Origin: Minwuia thermotolerans | Lineage (GTDB): Bacteria; Pseudomonadota; Alphaproteobacteria; Minwuiales; Minwuiaceae | NCBI GenBank assembly: GCA_021604565.1 | Contig: BQJF01000034.1 | Location: 1 to 43,402 of the forward strand | Reading direction: 5' to 3' | Length of the DNA stretch: 43,402 nt | Shown: one piece after another, positions 16,747-27,000 of the stretch | Position numbering within the stretch: the stretch's first letter is position 1 | Layout of the letters: each line of letters starts with the position of its first letter | Made by a program: the position numbers and the translations under genes | Notes under the pieces: generated by a model | What the model saw: the letters and a program-made list of their open reading frames with translations, nothing else | What the model was told of the DNA's origin: nothing | Databases searched by the model: none

Positions 16747-17725
16747 GACGGATCAGACGCTCGACAATCACGTCTGCCTGAATGCCCTCGGCCTCCGCCA
16801 CATGGGAAAGGCCGATCCTGTGGCGCAGGACATTCGATGCATGGGCCAGCACGTCATCGGGCAGGACATGTTCACGCCCGGCCAGCCAGGCCGCGGCCTT
16901 CGCGACCCGGGCCAGTGCAATGGAGCCGCGCGGACTGAGCGGATGCGACATCAGCCCCTTCAGGTCATCGGGCAGATCGTCAGCCCGTCGCGAAAAGTCA
17001 ACCAGGCGAACGATGTAGTCCTGCACGGGCGCTGACAGGAAGGTCCGCAGCACGGCATGACGCGCCGCAGCCAGTTCCGATGGTGCAATCCGGTCAACGG
17101 GTGGGCTGCTACTCCGTCCGCTGATCTGGCCCTTCGCCTCTGCCAGAGCCATGTCCAGCAGCGCACTTTCGGTCGCGGCATCGGGATAGCCGACACGCAC
17201 ATGCATCAGAAAGCGGTCAAGCTGCGCCTCCGGCAGGTCCCAGGTTCCCTCATGTTCGATAGGGTTCTGCGTTGCGATGACAAAGAATGGCTGCGCGAGC
17301 GGATAGGTCGTGTCACCGCTCGTGACCTGGCGTTCCTCCATGGCCTCCAGCAGTGCTGACTGAACCTTTGCAGGCGCACGATTGATCTCGTCCGCCAGCA
17401 GGAAATTGGTGAATACCGGTCCCTGACGGAACTCGAACTGCAGCGACTTGGGATCGAAGATGGCACTGCCGGTCAGATCCTGCGGCATCAGGTCCGGGGT
17501 GAACTGAACGCGGTTGAAGCGGCCTTCGAACGAGTCCGCCAGCGCCCGCGCCACGCGGGTCTTGGCCAGCCCCGGCGCCCCCTCCAGAAGGACATGACCA
17601 TCCGAAAGCAGGGCAAGGATCAGTCGATCGATCATCAGCGGCTGGCCCACCACGGCGGATTGCAGCCGCAGCCTCAGATCCTGGAAGAGCTGCCGCAGGC
17701 CATCGTCGTCTTCCTGCCGGTCCAT
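16730..17725 (-). CDS. MoxR-family AAA+ ATPase
   Basis: About 331 residues from ATG 17725. Walker A is GAPGLAKT, Walker B FLLADEIN, and sensor 1 IATQNPIEHEGTW; the C-terminal lid contains HPLSPRGSIAL, which carries the sensor 2 Arg. These are the MoxR-subfamily hallmarks. It is the first structural gene of the operon running to 11623 and begins 7 bp after the GntR regulator's stop, with GAGAG upstream. A longer frame to 17848 would run through the regulator gene and is rejected. MoxR proteins act as chaperones for assembly or metal loading of partners, here probably through the VWA and DUF58 proteins. Confidence 0.92.
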   Translation of the reverse strand: MDRQEDDDGLRQLFQDLRLRLQSAVVGQPLMIDRLILALLSDGHVLLEGAPGLAKTRVARALADSFEGRFNRVQFTPDLMPQDLTGSAIFDPKSLQFEFRQGPVFTNFLLADEINRAPAKVQSALLEAMEERQVTSGDTTYPLAQPFFVIATQNPIEHEGTWDLPEAQLDRFLMHVRVGYPDAATESALLDMALAEAKGQISGRSSSPPVDRIAPSELAAARHAVLRTFLSAPVQDYIVRLVDFSRRADDLPDDLKGLMSHPLSPRGSIALARVAKAAAWLAGREHVLPDDVLAHASNVLRHRIGLSHVAEAEGIQADVIVERLIRHVPPI

Positions 17726-17732
17726 GCGGCTC

Positions 17733-18422
17733 TCAATGTTCAAGTTGCCTCTCAGAGGTATCGCCGTAGACCCGCTCCGCAATCGCCAGGAAATAGCGGA
17801 TGTGTATTCGCGCCCAGCGGTTCGCCCTTCTGGCACGACCATCGACAATGGCGTCCAGGATGTTCTTGTGCTGGTTCCAGAACTTGTCCGGAATATCCTC
17901 GACCTCCCGCAGGGTGCAGCTCATGATCCGCTGCAGATAGCGCCAGTGGACCGTGGCGCTGTCCTTCAGTGCGGGATTGCCGGTGGTGTCATAGACCAGG
18001 GCATGAAATGCCACGTCGGCATTGAAAAGCGCCTTGAGGTCATCGGCCTCAAGCGCGGCCATTGCCTGATCGAGGATCCGCAGCCCGGTCTGACGGGTGC
18101 TTCCCGCCAGTCCGGCGTCTTCCGCACACCGCTTGGCCGCCATCTCGGAGGCGAGGCAGTCCAGGATCAGCCTGACCTGATAGCGGTGACGCACCATGAT
18201 CAGGTCCGGCGTCGCCACGGCGAGGCCGCGACCCGGGGCATCATGCACGATGCCTTCCGCCTTCAACTGATTGAGCGCCTGCTGCACGGGTTGCCGGGAA
18301 ACTCCCAGTTGCAGGGCAAGCGATTCCTGTTTCAGCCGGGCCTCCGCCGGAAAGGTTCCGGCGCAGATCTCGTCCAGAATTTCGTTGTAGACCTGCTCCG
18401 CCAGAGTACCCGCTTCAGACAT
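17733..18422 (-). CDS. GntR-family transcription regulator, FCD subfamily
   Basis: 229 residues from ATG 18422, which has GGGGG upstream. The N-terminal winged helix includes LALQLGVSRQPVQQALNQLKAEGIV (recognition helix near residues 38-62). The C-terminal all-helical FCD ligand domain has the metal/ligand-type residues in NADVAFHALVYD and the later H in FWNQHKNILDAI. FCD regulators bind small carboxylates. The palindrome just upstream (18436-18452) looks like its own operator. It is transcribed into the MoxR operon and faces away from the IorAB genes, which end 153 bp upstream; which set it controls is open. Confidence 0.88.
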   Translation of the reverse strand: MSEAGTLAEQVYNEILDEICAGTFPAEARLKQESLALQLGVSRQPVQQALNQLKAEGIVHDAPGRGLAVATPDLIMVRHRYQVRLILDCLASEMAAKRCAEDAGLAGSTRQTGLRILDQAMAALEADDLKALFNADVAFHALVYDTTGNPALKDSATVHWRYLQRIMSCTLREVEDIPDKFWNQHKNILDAIVDGRARRANRWARIHIRYFLAIAERVYGDTSERQLEH

Positions 18423-18435
18423 TCGTCTGCCCCCA

Positions 18436-18473
18436 GATGCACAATCTGCATCCAGTTTGATCAACTTTGCATC
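18436..18473. promoter_or_regulatory. Operator-like palindrome upstream of the GntR gene
   Basis: GATGCA (18436-18441) and TGCATC (18447-18452) form a perfect 6-bp inverted repeat around a 5-nt spacer, the size and symmetry of a GntR/FCD dimer site. A second TGCATC lies at 18468-18473, and between the two is the palindrome TTGATCAA (18457-18464). The site is 14 bp upstream of the regulator's ATG, so autorepression is likely. It has not been tested against other copies in the genome. Confidence 0.45.
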
Positions 18474-18524
18474 AGGTGACAATTGCAACGAACATAAACC
18501 TCGATTGAATTCGATGGAAACATC

Positions 18525-18555
18525 GGCAACCACCCCGTTTACCGGGGTGGTTGCC
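18525..18555. terminator. Strong hairpin terminator after the IorB gene
   Basis: A perfect 13-bp stem, GGCAACCACCCCG (18525-18537) with its complement at 18543-18555, around the 5-nt loop TTTAC. It lies 20 bp past the stop of the molybdenum hydroxylase gene (minus strand) and upstream of the GntR gene. Neither side has a strong T run, but the stem is unusually long and stable. Confidence 0.75.
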
Positions 18556-18574
18556 TTGTCCGGTTTCCGACGTT

Positions 18575-20890
18575 TCAGACCGTGTCCCCGAAGGGCAGGT
18601 CCCGCAGTCGCTTGCCCGTTGCGGCAAAGACCGCATTGGCTATGGCTGGCGGCACCGGTGGCACGCCGGGTTCACCCACACCGGCAGCATGCACCTCGAA
18701 ACCGTGCGGTACGACGTGCGTGTGCACCTTCTGCGGATAGTTGTCCGAACGGATCATCGGATAATCATGGAAGTTCGACTGGGTGACAGCGCCGTTCTCG
18801 TAGGTGATGCCGCTGTGCATCGCCGTCGTCATGCCCATGACGGCAGCGCCCTCCATCTGCGACCTGATCCGCTCCGGATTGGCGGCAAAGCCGCAGTCCA
18901 CAGCCATGTGCATCTCCGGCACCGTGATCTTCCCGTCGATGATCTTCACCCGCGCCGCCGTGGCGACGTAGGTCACGAACGACCGGTGCACCGCCAGGCC
19001 GAGGCCTTCACCGGCGGGTAGATCCCGACCCCAGCCAGCCTTGTCGGCGGCAATCGCCAGCACGTTCTTCAGGCGTGCCGTGTCGATCGGGTACTCGTCA
19101 TAGACCTCGCCATAGTCCCAGAAGTTCTCGGGGAAGCCCTGCTTCGGCGGATCAAGCAGCCGGTCGGGGCCGATCATCTCCATCAGCAGATCCTTGTGGT
19201 CACGCCCCATCTCGCTCGCCAGTTCGGCAACGAAGGACTGGACCGCCCAGGCGCGCGGAATGTTGGAGACCGAACGGAACCAGCCGATCCTGGTATGGGC
19301 CATGGCGGCCCCGTTCTCGACCGAGATATTCGGAATGTCGAACGGCATGTCGATATGCCCCATCCCGCTCTCGATGAAGAACTGGTGGCCGCTGTCGGGT
19401 GCGAAGGTCGACAGGATCGACGGCGCGACGGAATTGTGCCGCCAGCCGGTGACCTTGTTGTCCGCATCCAGCGCCACCTCGATCCGCTCCACCGAGGTCG
19501 TGTGGTAGAAGCTGTGGCGGATGTCGTCCTCACGCGTCCACTGCACCTTCACCGGTGCCCCGATCCGCTGGCTGAGCTGCGCCGCCTCGATCGCGAAGTC
19601 ACACTTGGACTTGCGACCGAAACCACCACCCAGCAGCGTGACATTCACCGTCACGTCCTCGATCGGCATGTTCAGCGCCCCGGCGAGATCACCCCGGGTG
19701 CCGAACGGCGACTGCACGGGCGCCCAGATCTCCGCCTTGCCATTGGCGACATTGGCGACGGCCACGGGCGGTTCCATCATGGCGTGGGCCATGTGCGCCT
19801 GACTGTAGTCGCGTGCGAAGACCTTCGCCGCACCGTCAAACGCCGCCTTGGCATCGCCTTCCGCCCGAAGCACTGCGCCGGGCTTCTTCGCGGTGGCCCG
19901 CATCTCCTCCGTGAAGGCCTTGGAGTTGTAGCCGCTGTGCGGTCCCTCCGCCCACTCGATCTCCAGCGCGTCGCGACCCTTGATCGCCGCATCGGTGTTG
20001 GAGGCAATGACGGCAATGCCGCCGAGCGGCGCGAACTTGGCCGGGAAGTTGGAGATCTGCAGTCCCAGGACCTTCTCGACACCCGGCACCTTGAAGGTGG
20101 CAGTCGCGTCGTAGCGGATCGGCTTGCTGCCCACGGCGGGCGGGCGGGCAATGGCTGCGAACTTCATGCCCGGCAGGCTGACATCCGCACCATAGACGGC
20201 CTTGCCGGTGGTGATGTCATGCAGGTCCGTGATGCTGATATTGCCCTTGCCGATGTAGCGGAACTGATCCTCCGTCAGGAAGGTCAGGTCCTCGAACGCC
20301 GGAACGTCCAGTGCCATGGCATCGGCGGCCAGATCACCGAAGCCGGCCTTGCGGCCACCCGATGAAATCTCATGCACGCCGACGGTCACCGACCCGGCAT
20401 CCACGCCCCACTTCTTCGCGGCGGCCTGTACGAGCATGTGCCGGACGGACGCACCCATCTGGCGCATGGACTGGATGTGATGACGCATGGAGCGTGAGCC
20501 ATCCGTGTCCTGGTTGCCGTACTTCGGCTCGTCGCCCTCGGCCTGGACGATGTTCACGCGGCTCCAGTCCGCGCCCATTTCGTCGGCCAGAACCATTGGC
20601 AGGGAGGTGCGGCTGCCCGTACCCATCTCGGCGCGGTGGGCGACGATCGTGACCGTGCCGTCGGCATCGATGGAGACGAAGATCTTCGGATCGTAGCGAA
20701 TGCCGTGCGGCATGAAATCGCCGCCGGTCTTGTAGCGGGCGAAGGCACCAGCCTGGGTCGTGAAGGCTGCGACCGCGAACCCCGTGGCGGCAATCGTCAG
20801 GAAGCTGCGCCGCGAGACGTTGGCGAATTCGAGTTCCGGCGCGCGCTGCTTCGGCGCATCGGACATGGCCTGTTCAAGATAATGCAACAT
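18575..20890 (-). CDS. Molybdopterin-dependent hydroxylase large subunit (IorB/aldehyde oxidase type)
   Basis: 771 residues, as expected for the IorB-like branch of the xanthine dehydrogenase family. An N-terminal twin-arginine signal (SRRSFLTIAATGF, about residues 26-38) indicates export to the periplasm. MAEMGTGSR-like sequence (RAEMGTGSRTSLP) and GGGFGRKSKCDF are molybdopterin cofactor contacts, and the catalytic Glu lies in GVGEPGVPP near the C-terminus. ATG 20890 has GGGGAG seven bases upstream; the gene begins 3 bp after the IorA stop, so the subunits are co-translated. Family members hydroxylate N-heterocycles or oxidise aldehydes; the substrate is not readable. No fused or adjacent cytochrome c gene is seen. 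Confidence 0.92.
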   Translation of the reverse strand: MLHYLEQAMSDAPKQRAPELEFANVSRRSFLTIAATGFAVAAFTTQAGAFARYKTGGDFMPHGIRYDPKIFVSIDADGTVTIVAHRAEMGTGSRTSLPMVLADEMGADWSRVNIVQAEGDEPKYGNQDTDGSRSMRHHIQSMRQMGASVRHMLVQAAAKKWGVDAGSVTVGVHEISSGGRKAGFGDLAADAMALDVPAFEDLTFLTEDQFRYIGKGNISITDLHDITTGKAVYGADVSLPGMKFAAIARPPAVGSKPIRYDATATFKVPGVEKVLGLQISNFPAKFAPLGGIAVIASNTDAAIKGRDALEIEWAEGPHSGYNSKAFTEEMRATAKKPGAVLRAEGDAKAAFDGAAKVFARDYSQAHMAHAMMEPPVAVANVANGKAEIWAPVQSPFGTRGDLAGALNMPIEDVTVNVTLLGGGFGRKSKCDFAIEAAQLSQRIGAPVKVQWTREDDIRHSFYHTTSVERIEVALDADNKVTGWRHNSVAPSILSTFAPDSGHQFFIESGMGHIDMPFDIPNISVENGAAMAHTRIGWFRSVSNIPRAWAVQSFVAELASEMGRDHKDLLMEMIGPDRLLDPPKQGFPENFWDYGEVYDEYPIDTARLKNVLAIAADKAGWGRDLPAGEGLGLAVHRSFVTYVATAARVKIIDGKITVPEMHMAVDCGFAANPERIRSQMEGAAVMGMTTAMHSGITYENGAVTQSNFHDYPMIRSDNYPQKVHTHVVPHGFEVHAAGVGEPGVPPVPPAIANAVFAATGKRLRDLPFGDTV

Positions 20891-20893
20891 GGA

Positions 20894-21346
20894 TCAGCTC
20901 CCCGTTGAGACGTGACGGACTGCGGCGACGATGCGCTCGTAGCAGCCACAACGGCAGATGTTCCCGGACATGCCTTCCAGGATTTCATCATCGGTGAGAT
21001 CCGGTTTCTCCTGCAGGATCGCGGCGGCCTGCATGATCTGGCCAGCCTGACAGAAGCCACACTGCGGAACATTGTATTCACGCCAGGCCACCTGAACCGG
21101 ATGGTTGCCATCCGCCGACAGCCCTTCGATCGTGGTCACGTCCTTGCCCGCGACCTCACCCACGGTGGACAGGCACGAACGCACTGCCTTGCCGTCGACA
21201 TGAACCGTGCAGGCGCCACACAGACCGGCGCCGCATCCGTACTTGGTTCCCGTGAGGCCCGCCATATCCCGGATGGCCCACAACAGGGTCGTGTCATCCG
21301 GTCCGTCGATGGTCCGTGACTGACCGTTAATCCGCACTGTCGCCAT
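20894..21346 (-). CDS. [2Fe-2S] small subunit of molybdenum hydroxylase (IorA type)
   Basis: 150 residues. The N-terminal plant-type ferredoxin cluster uses C38, C43, C46 and C58 (GCGAGLCGAC). The C-terminal cluster uses C96, C99, C131 and C133 (CGFC and CRC). This is the complete two-cluster small subunit that passes electrons from the Mo site. ATG 21346 is preceded by GGGAGGA. It is the first gene of the pair with the large subunit; the 276 bp upstream separate it from a divergent gene, so promoters for both lie at 21347-21622. Confidence 0.93.
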   Translation of the reverse strand: MATVRINGQSRTIDGPDDTTLLWAIRDMAGLTGTKYGCGAGLCGACTVHVDGKAVRSCLSTVGEVAGKDVTTIEGLSADGNHPVQVAWREYNVPQCGFCQAGQIMQAAAILQEKPDLTDDEILEGMSGNICRCGCYERIVAAVRHVSTGS

Positions 21347-21622
21347 TTCAATCCTCCCATATCGCGGCCTTCCCCCGGGGCGGCCGTCAATCGAGCCGAC
21401 GATCGAAACGCACGAAGCCAGCTCATTATGAAAGATTTTGAGGTCCCTGTTTACCTCGCGTCAACGAACGCTCTGACTCTCCGGACGTACAATGCGTCGG
21501 ATACCGCCTGCGCCAGCCACGGAGGAGACCTGCCCGTTCGGCATCTGGAGCGGCCAGAACAATAGGCTATCCTTGACCCTGATCGGCCACAGGCCGCGAG
21601 GAAACAGGAGCGGATCAGCACA

Positions 21623-22675
21623 ATGAGCGAGAACCTGCGCGCCATCGAGGCTCAGGCAGATATTCACCACCAGTACCTGCTGGGGCTGCAGTTGATGGTT
21701 GCCGTGCGCGAGGGGCCGGAGGTCATCGGCGAATGGATGTTTCGCCTGTTCCGGCGCCAGCACGAGGAGAAGTTTCTCTCCAGCTTCGCCAAGCTGGGTC
21801 TGGAGGGCCTGCCCGATGCCGTTGCCTGCGCCCGCTATCACGTGCTGTCGAACAGCATGGGCGGCGTGCCCGTCGAATACATGGAGGAGTCGGATCGGAA
21901 GGCCTGGGTCCGTTTCCGCTATCCCCGCTGGATGTATGATGGACCAACGCTCTGCGGCGTGCCGGTGGAATCGAGTCGCGGTTTCCTGAGGGGATGGTAT
22001 GCGCAGAACGGCGTCTCGCTGAAGAATCCCCGGCTTGGTTTTGTCTGCGTCTCCGAGGACATGACCGGGCAGTTCGGCCTCTGTGGCTATTTCCGGGAAT
22101 ACGATCACGACCTGAGTGCCGACGAACGGCTGCGCTTTGCTCCGGACGAACGGCCCCCGGCGTTCGACGCCGATGCCCAGCCCGCACCGCCCGATGACCA
22201 GTGGAACGACCTGCGGCTGGTGAAGGCGAACCGGAACTACGCCGTCGAGTACATACGCAACGGCATTCGCGAACTGGTCGGCAGCCTCGGTCGCGACCGC
22301 GCCCTGGAACTGGCGACAGCCGCGGCACGGCTGACCGGGCTGCAGAACGGGCGCAGGATGGCGGAAGCCCTGGGGACCGAAGACGGCGGCCCCGGCGAGG
22401 TGGCGCGGCTGCTGGCCGCCCTGTTCGGCGGCATGGGTGATGAGGTCCGGATCGATGGTTCGAAGTCTGGCGATGCAGCCACGGTCAGACAGAGCGGACT
22501 GCGGATCGTGCGCGGGCTGACGGTGGCGGAGCGCGCGGACCTGCTGGACTGCTGGACCGAACTCTGGCGCGGGGTAGTGAATTCACACCGCACCTTCATG
22601 GAGGTGGAAACCTCCGTCAGTGCCGAAAGCATCGAATGGGCGATCAGCCGGAGCGCGCAGGTGCCAGCACCCTGA
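21623..22675 (+). CDS. Protein of unknown function, 350 residues
   Basis: I do not recognise this family with confidence. There is no signal peptide or membrane helix. The N-terminal half contains a helical region (QYLLGLQLMVAVREGPEVIGEWM split over residues 18-40) and an aromatic-rich segment, AWVRFRYPRWMYDGP, near residue 95, with LCGVP after it. The second half is more helical (RDRALELATAAARLTGLQNG). The layout loosely recalls the L-2-amino-thiazoline-4-carboxylate hydrolase fold, but I see no decisive motif. ATG 21623 has AGGAG 12 bases upstream. Its 3' end overlaps the convergent efflux gene by 32 bp. Codon use is like the neighbours. Confidence 0.75.
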   Translation: MSENLRAIEAQADIHHQYLLGLQLMVAVREGPEVIGEWMFRLFRRQHEEKFLSSFAKLGLEGLPDAVACARYHVLSNSMGGVPVEYMEESDRKAWVRFRYPRWMYDGPTLCGVPVESSRGFLRGWYAQNGVSLKNPRLGFVCVSEDMTGQFGLCGYFREYDHDLSADERLRFAPDERPPAFDADAQPAPPDDQWNDLRLVKANRNYAVEYIRNGIRELVGSLGRDRALELATAAARLTGLQNGRRMAEALGTEDGGPGEVARLLAALFGGMGDEVRIDGSKSGDAATVRQSGLRIVRGLTVAERADLLDCWTELWRGVVNSHRTFMEVETSVSAESIEWAISRSAQVPAP

Positions 22676-24044
22676 ACAGGACGGCAATCTGGGTGGCGTA
22701 ATTCGTCCGCTCCCGCGCGAGATCCTGCTCGGCATCCGCCAGGACCCGCTGTGCATCAACCACGTCGAGAAAGCTGATCAGCCCCTGCTGATACAGGGTC
22801 TCGACCTGAGCGAAACTGCGACGGCTGGAACCGACCGCCTTGTTCAGGGAGACCTGGCGCCGTCCCGACGACCGGATGGCGGCCAGAACCGCCTCCACCT
22901 CTTCAGTGGCTTCGCGCAGTGCCTGCTCGTAATCGGCCAGCGCCGCGTCAGCCCTGGCACTTGCGATCTCGAAATTGGCATCCCGCACGCCGCCGTCGGC
23001 CAGCACCTGTTGCACCAGCGCCGACAGCGTTCCGATCAGCACGGCCGGGCCGGAGACGCCACCACCAGCGCCGATGCTCAGTGCTCCTCTCAGTTCGAAG
23101 ACCGGATAATATTCAGCCTCGGCGACGCCAATCCCGGCGATCGCCTGCTTCAGGTTCGCCTCCGCCTGCCGGACGTCGGCGCGCGTGGACAGCACCTGCA
23201 GCGGCAGCAGTTGCGGGATCGGGCTGTCATAGGCGGGCGTGGGCCGGGGTTCGTTCAGGACGTTCTCGTAGGCACCGGGGAATGCGCCCGCCAGCCGGGC
23301 GATCCGGTTGCGGAAGTTGCGGATGTCCTCCTCCAGCGGCGGAATGCCAGCGCGCAGGCTCTCGACCGACGTCTCGGCCCGGCGCAGATCAAGCTCCGGT
23401 GCCAGGCCGGATTCGAAACGGCTCCGGACGATGGTAAGCGTCTTCTCCTGCAGCAGCACCGACTCGCGCAGCAGTTCAAGCTGTCGCTGGTTGCCGCGCA
23501 TGCCGAGATACTCGCTCGCGATATCCGAACTCACGCCAAGAACAATGCCCTTCAGCTCCGCCTCCGCAGCATCCAGACCGGCGCGGGCGGCCTCGACTTC
23601 GCGGCGGGTGCGCCCGAAGGCGTCCAGAGGCAGCGTCACGTCCAGATCCCCGCTGACACCTGCCGAGGTTGCGGATTGCCGATTGCTGCCTGAATCGCTG
23701 CGTGCCTGCAGGTCGGCGCTTGCGCCGGCCTCGGCCCGGAGTGCATCCCCGGCTCCGGCCAGTCGGACCCGCGCCCGGGCCTCCCTGACCCGCGCAGCGG
23801 CGGCAGCAATCCGGAAATTGTTCTCCAGGCCTGCTTCGACCAGCGCGTTCAGGGTGTCGTCACCGAAACCGGTCCACCAGTCGGCGGCAACGGTCTGATC
23901 GGAGAACCCCTCGTTCAGGGTACTCAGAACATCCTGGGAGAGGAACTGCGGCGGCGCATTGATCTCCGGTGCCTCGTACTCCGGCCCGACCGTGCAGGCG
24001 GAAAGCAGGAGCGCACCGATCAGCAGGGTAGCGACGGGGTTCAT
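22644..24044 (-). CDS. TolC/NodT-type outer-membrane efflux lipoprotein
   Basis: 466 residues. The lipobox LLLSAC (Cys at 16) predicts a lipid-anchored outer-membrane channel. VGPEYEAP after it and the two internal repeats, each rich in Ala/Glu coiled-coil heptads (AAARVREARARVRLAGA; ASARADAALADYEQALREATEEVEAVL), are hallmarks of the NodT/OprM family. ATG 24044 overlaps the permease stop by 4 nt and has GGGAG upstream. It completes the tripartite pump. Confidence 0.93.
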   Translation of the reverse strand: MNPVATLLIGALLLSACTVGPEYEAPEINAPPQFLSQDVLSTLNEGFSDQTVAADWWTGFGDDTLNALVEAGLENNFRIAAAAARVREARARVRLAGAGDALRAEAGASADLQARSDSGSNRQSATSAGVSGDLDVTLPLDAFGRTRREVEAARAGLDAAEAELKGIVLGVSSDIASEYLGMRGNQRQLELLRESVLLQEKTLTIVRSRFESGLAPELDLRRAETSVESLRAGIPPLEEDIRNFRNRIARLAGAFPGAYENVLNEPRPTPAYDSPIPQLLPLQVLSTRADVRQAEANLKQAIAGIGVAEAEYYPVFELRGALSIGAGGGVSGPAVLIGTLSALVQQVLADGGVRDANFEIASARADAALADYEQALREATEEVEAVLAAIRSSGRRQVSLNKAVGSSRRSFAQVETLYQQGLISFLDVVDAQRVLADAEQDLARERTNYATQIAVLFRVLAPARSG

Positions 24045-27000
24045 CGGGATTCTCCCCCGGCATCCCGCAGCTGCCTTGCCAGTTCCCGTCCGGCGTGGGC
24101 GCGGGGTTTGAGATGCGGCGCGATCAGCGCATATGAAAGCGGCGCGAAGTAGAGGGTGAAGACCGTCGACAGGCCCAGCCCGCCGAAGATGACCCAGCCG
24201 ATGGCACCACGGGCTTCCGACCCCGGCCCTTCGCCGAGTACCAGCGGCAGCGCGCCCAGCACCGTCGACAGCACCGTCATGATCACCGGGCGCAGGCGGA
24301 TGCGCACCCCCTCCATGATGGCGTCCGGCACATCCCGTCCCTCATCGCGCAACTGGTCCATGAACTCGACCAGCAGGATGGCGTTCTTGGTCATCAGGCC
24401 GATCAGCATCACCAGCCCGATCTGGCTGTAGAGGTTGAGCGACTGTCCGGTCAGCAACAGGGCGAAAACCGCCGCCGCCAGTCCGAACGGGACGGTGAAG
24501 ATGACGATCACCGCGCTGCCCAGGCTCTCGAACTGTGCCGCCAGCACCAGGAAGACGACCAGCAGCGCTATCATGAAGGTGAGCGCCACCTCGTAACTGG
24601 TCTCCTGCAAGGTCGCGGCCTCGCCCAGGAACAGGATGCTGTGCCCGGGGGGCAGGACCTCGTCGGCAATGGTCCGTACCCGGGCCATGGTGTCACCAAG
24701 CGGCGTTCCGGCCACCAGACCCAGATCAAGCTCCACCGCGCGCCGCTGGCCGTGACGGTCCAGCTCTGCGGAGACGCCGCGTTCGGTGACGCTGATCAGT
24801 GCGCTCAGGGGCACGAGTTCGTCATCGATGTTGGTCACGAAGATGTTGAGCAGATCACCGGCGTCATCGATCGCCCCTCTCGCCGGCCCCATCATCACCG
24901 GCACGGACTGGTCCTCGACGCTCAGGTCGATGACGTCGAGGCGGTCGACCATGACCCGCAGCGTCTGGGAGATGCGCTCCATGGGGACATTCAGGTCGTT
25001 GGCCTTCTCGCGGTCGATGTTGAACAGCATCTCCGGCTGGGAGGTGTCGAACTGAACTCGCACGTCGTTCACTTCCGGCAGGCGGTCCTGCAGCGCCAGA
25101 CCCAGCCGGTCAGCGGCAGTGGCGATGGACCCGTAGTTGCTGCCCAGCACGGCCAGTTCCAGCCCGGCTCCACTGCTGCCGCCGCCAAAGCTCTGCCCCC
25201 GTGACACCCTGACCTGCGCGCCGGGCATGTCCGACACCGCGGCGCTGATCCGGGACGCCAGTTCCTGCTCGCTGATGTCGCGGCGGTCCCAGTCCTGCAT
25301 CGTGCCGATGATGTAGGCGCGATTCTTGTCCCATCGCCCGACGGTCGTATGGATATTGGTGATCAGGCCCTCGGCCCTGTAGGGCTGGAGAATGGCTTCG
25401 ACCTTGCGCGCCTGCTCATCGGAATAGGCCAGCGAGGCCCCGTCCGGGCCGGTCAGGAAGATGCGGATCGCGCCGCGATCCTCCCGCGGCATCAGTTCCT
25501 GGTTGAGCATGAGGAACCCGAACGCGCCCCCTGCGGCGATCAGTACCGCGACCAGGACCGTGAGCAGCGGCAGCGCCATCAGGGTCTTCAGGCTGGCAAA
25601 GTACCAGGCTCCCAGCGCCCCCCCGATCCGGTTCAGTAGGTTCCGGACCACCAGCACATGGCGGTTGGTATCGGACAGGTGCGGCAGCCGGGAAGCCATC
25701 ATCGGGCACAGGGTCACGGCGACGAAGGAACTGATGACCACGGCAATGGCCAGCACCAGCCCGAATTCCCGGAACAGCCGCCCCGTCTCGCCGGGCAGGA
25801 AGGCGATGGGCAGGAAGACCGAAACCAGCGTGATGGTGGTGGCGATGACGGCGAAGAAGACCTGTCGCGTGCCGATCACGGCGGCGGCCATCTTCTCCTT
25901 CCCGGCGTTGCGAAGCCGCTGGATGTTCTCCAGCACGACGATCGCGTCGTCGACGATCAGCCCCGTGGCCAGCACCAGCGCCAGCAGGGTGATGAGATTG
26001 ATCGAGAAGCCGAAGAGCCAGATCGCTGCCAGGGTGCCGATCAGGGAGATCGGCATGGTCACGGCGGGGATCAGCACGGCACGCAACTGCCCCAGGAAGA
26101 CGGCAATCACCACCAGCACGATCGCCATGGCAAAGCACAGCGTGAAGACAACCTCCATCAGGGCGCCGGTGATGTAGTCCGCATCATCGGAGGTGATCAC
26201 GATGGTGAAGTCCCGCGCCCGTTCGTTGATCAGCGCGACACGCCGCTTCACCTCGTTCGAGATGTCGATGGTGTTGGAACCGGCCTGCCGGACAATCCCC
26301 AGGCCGACCACCATCCGCCCGTCCAGCAGCGAATAGGATTCCGCCTCCATGGGCGCATAGAACACGCTGGCGACATCGCCGATGCGGATGTCGTCGCGCA
26401 CGTGCAGGCGTTCGATCTCCTCCGGCTCCACCACCGAGGCATAGGCCCGGACGATCAGGTCCTGGCCTTCCGACTTGTAGCTGCCCGCCGGCACATCGAA
26501 GCGGATGTTGCGTAGCGTCTCGGCAATGTCGGTGACACCCATCCGGTAGGCAGCCAGCTTCACAGGGTCGACCAGGACCCGCAGCACACGCGGCTGGTCG
26601 CCGCTGAGCGGCACATCGGCCACCCCGTCGATGGAGAGCAGCTCGGGGGCAATGTCCTTCGCGATCCGCTCCGCCAGTTCGTACTTCGAAAGGGTATCGC
26701 TGTAGGCCGAAAGCCGGATCACGTCCTGCGCGTCACCGTCAGCCTTGATCACCACTACCTGTTCGACATCTTCGGGCAGTTGGCGCTCCGCCCGGCTGAC
26801 AGCCTCCCGCACGTCGCTGGCCGCGATGTTCAGATCCACGCCGGGGCGGAATTCCGCCCGCATGCGCATGTTGTTCTCCTCGCTGGAGGACCGGATGCTG
26901 CGCAGGCCGGAGACACGGGCCACCGCGTTTTCCAGCACGCTGGTGACCTCCGCATCCATCGTCTGCGGCGAAGCACCCTGGTAGATGGCGCGCACGCTGA

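Noticed and set aside
12779..16938. Overlapping plus-strand frames of 571 and 815 codons
   Set aside because: Antisense to the BatD, TPR, VWA, DUF4381 and DUF58 genes; Arg/Pro/Gly-rich, with no domain character.
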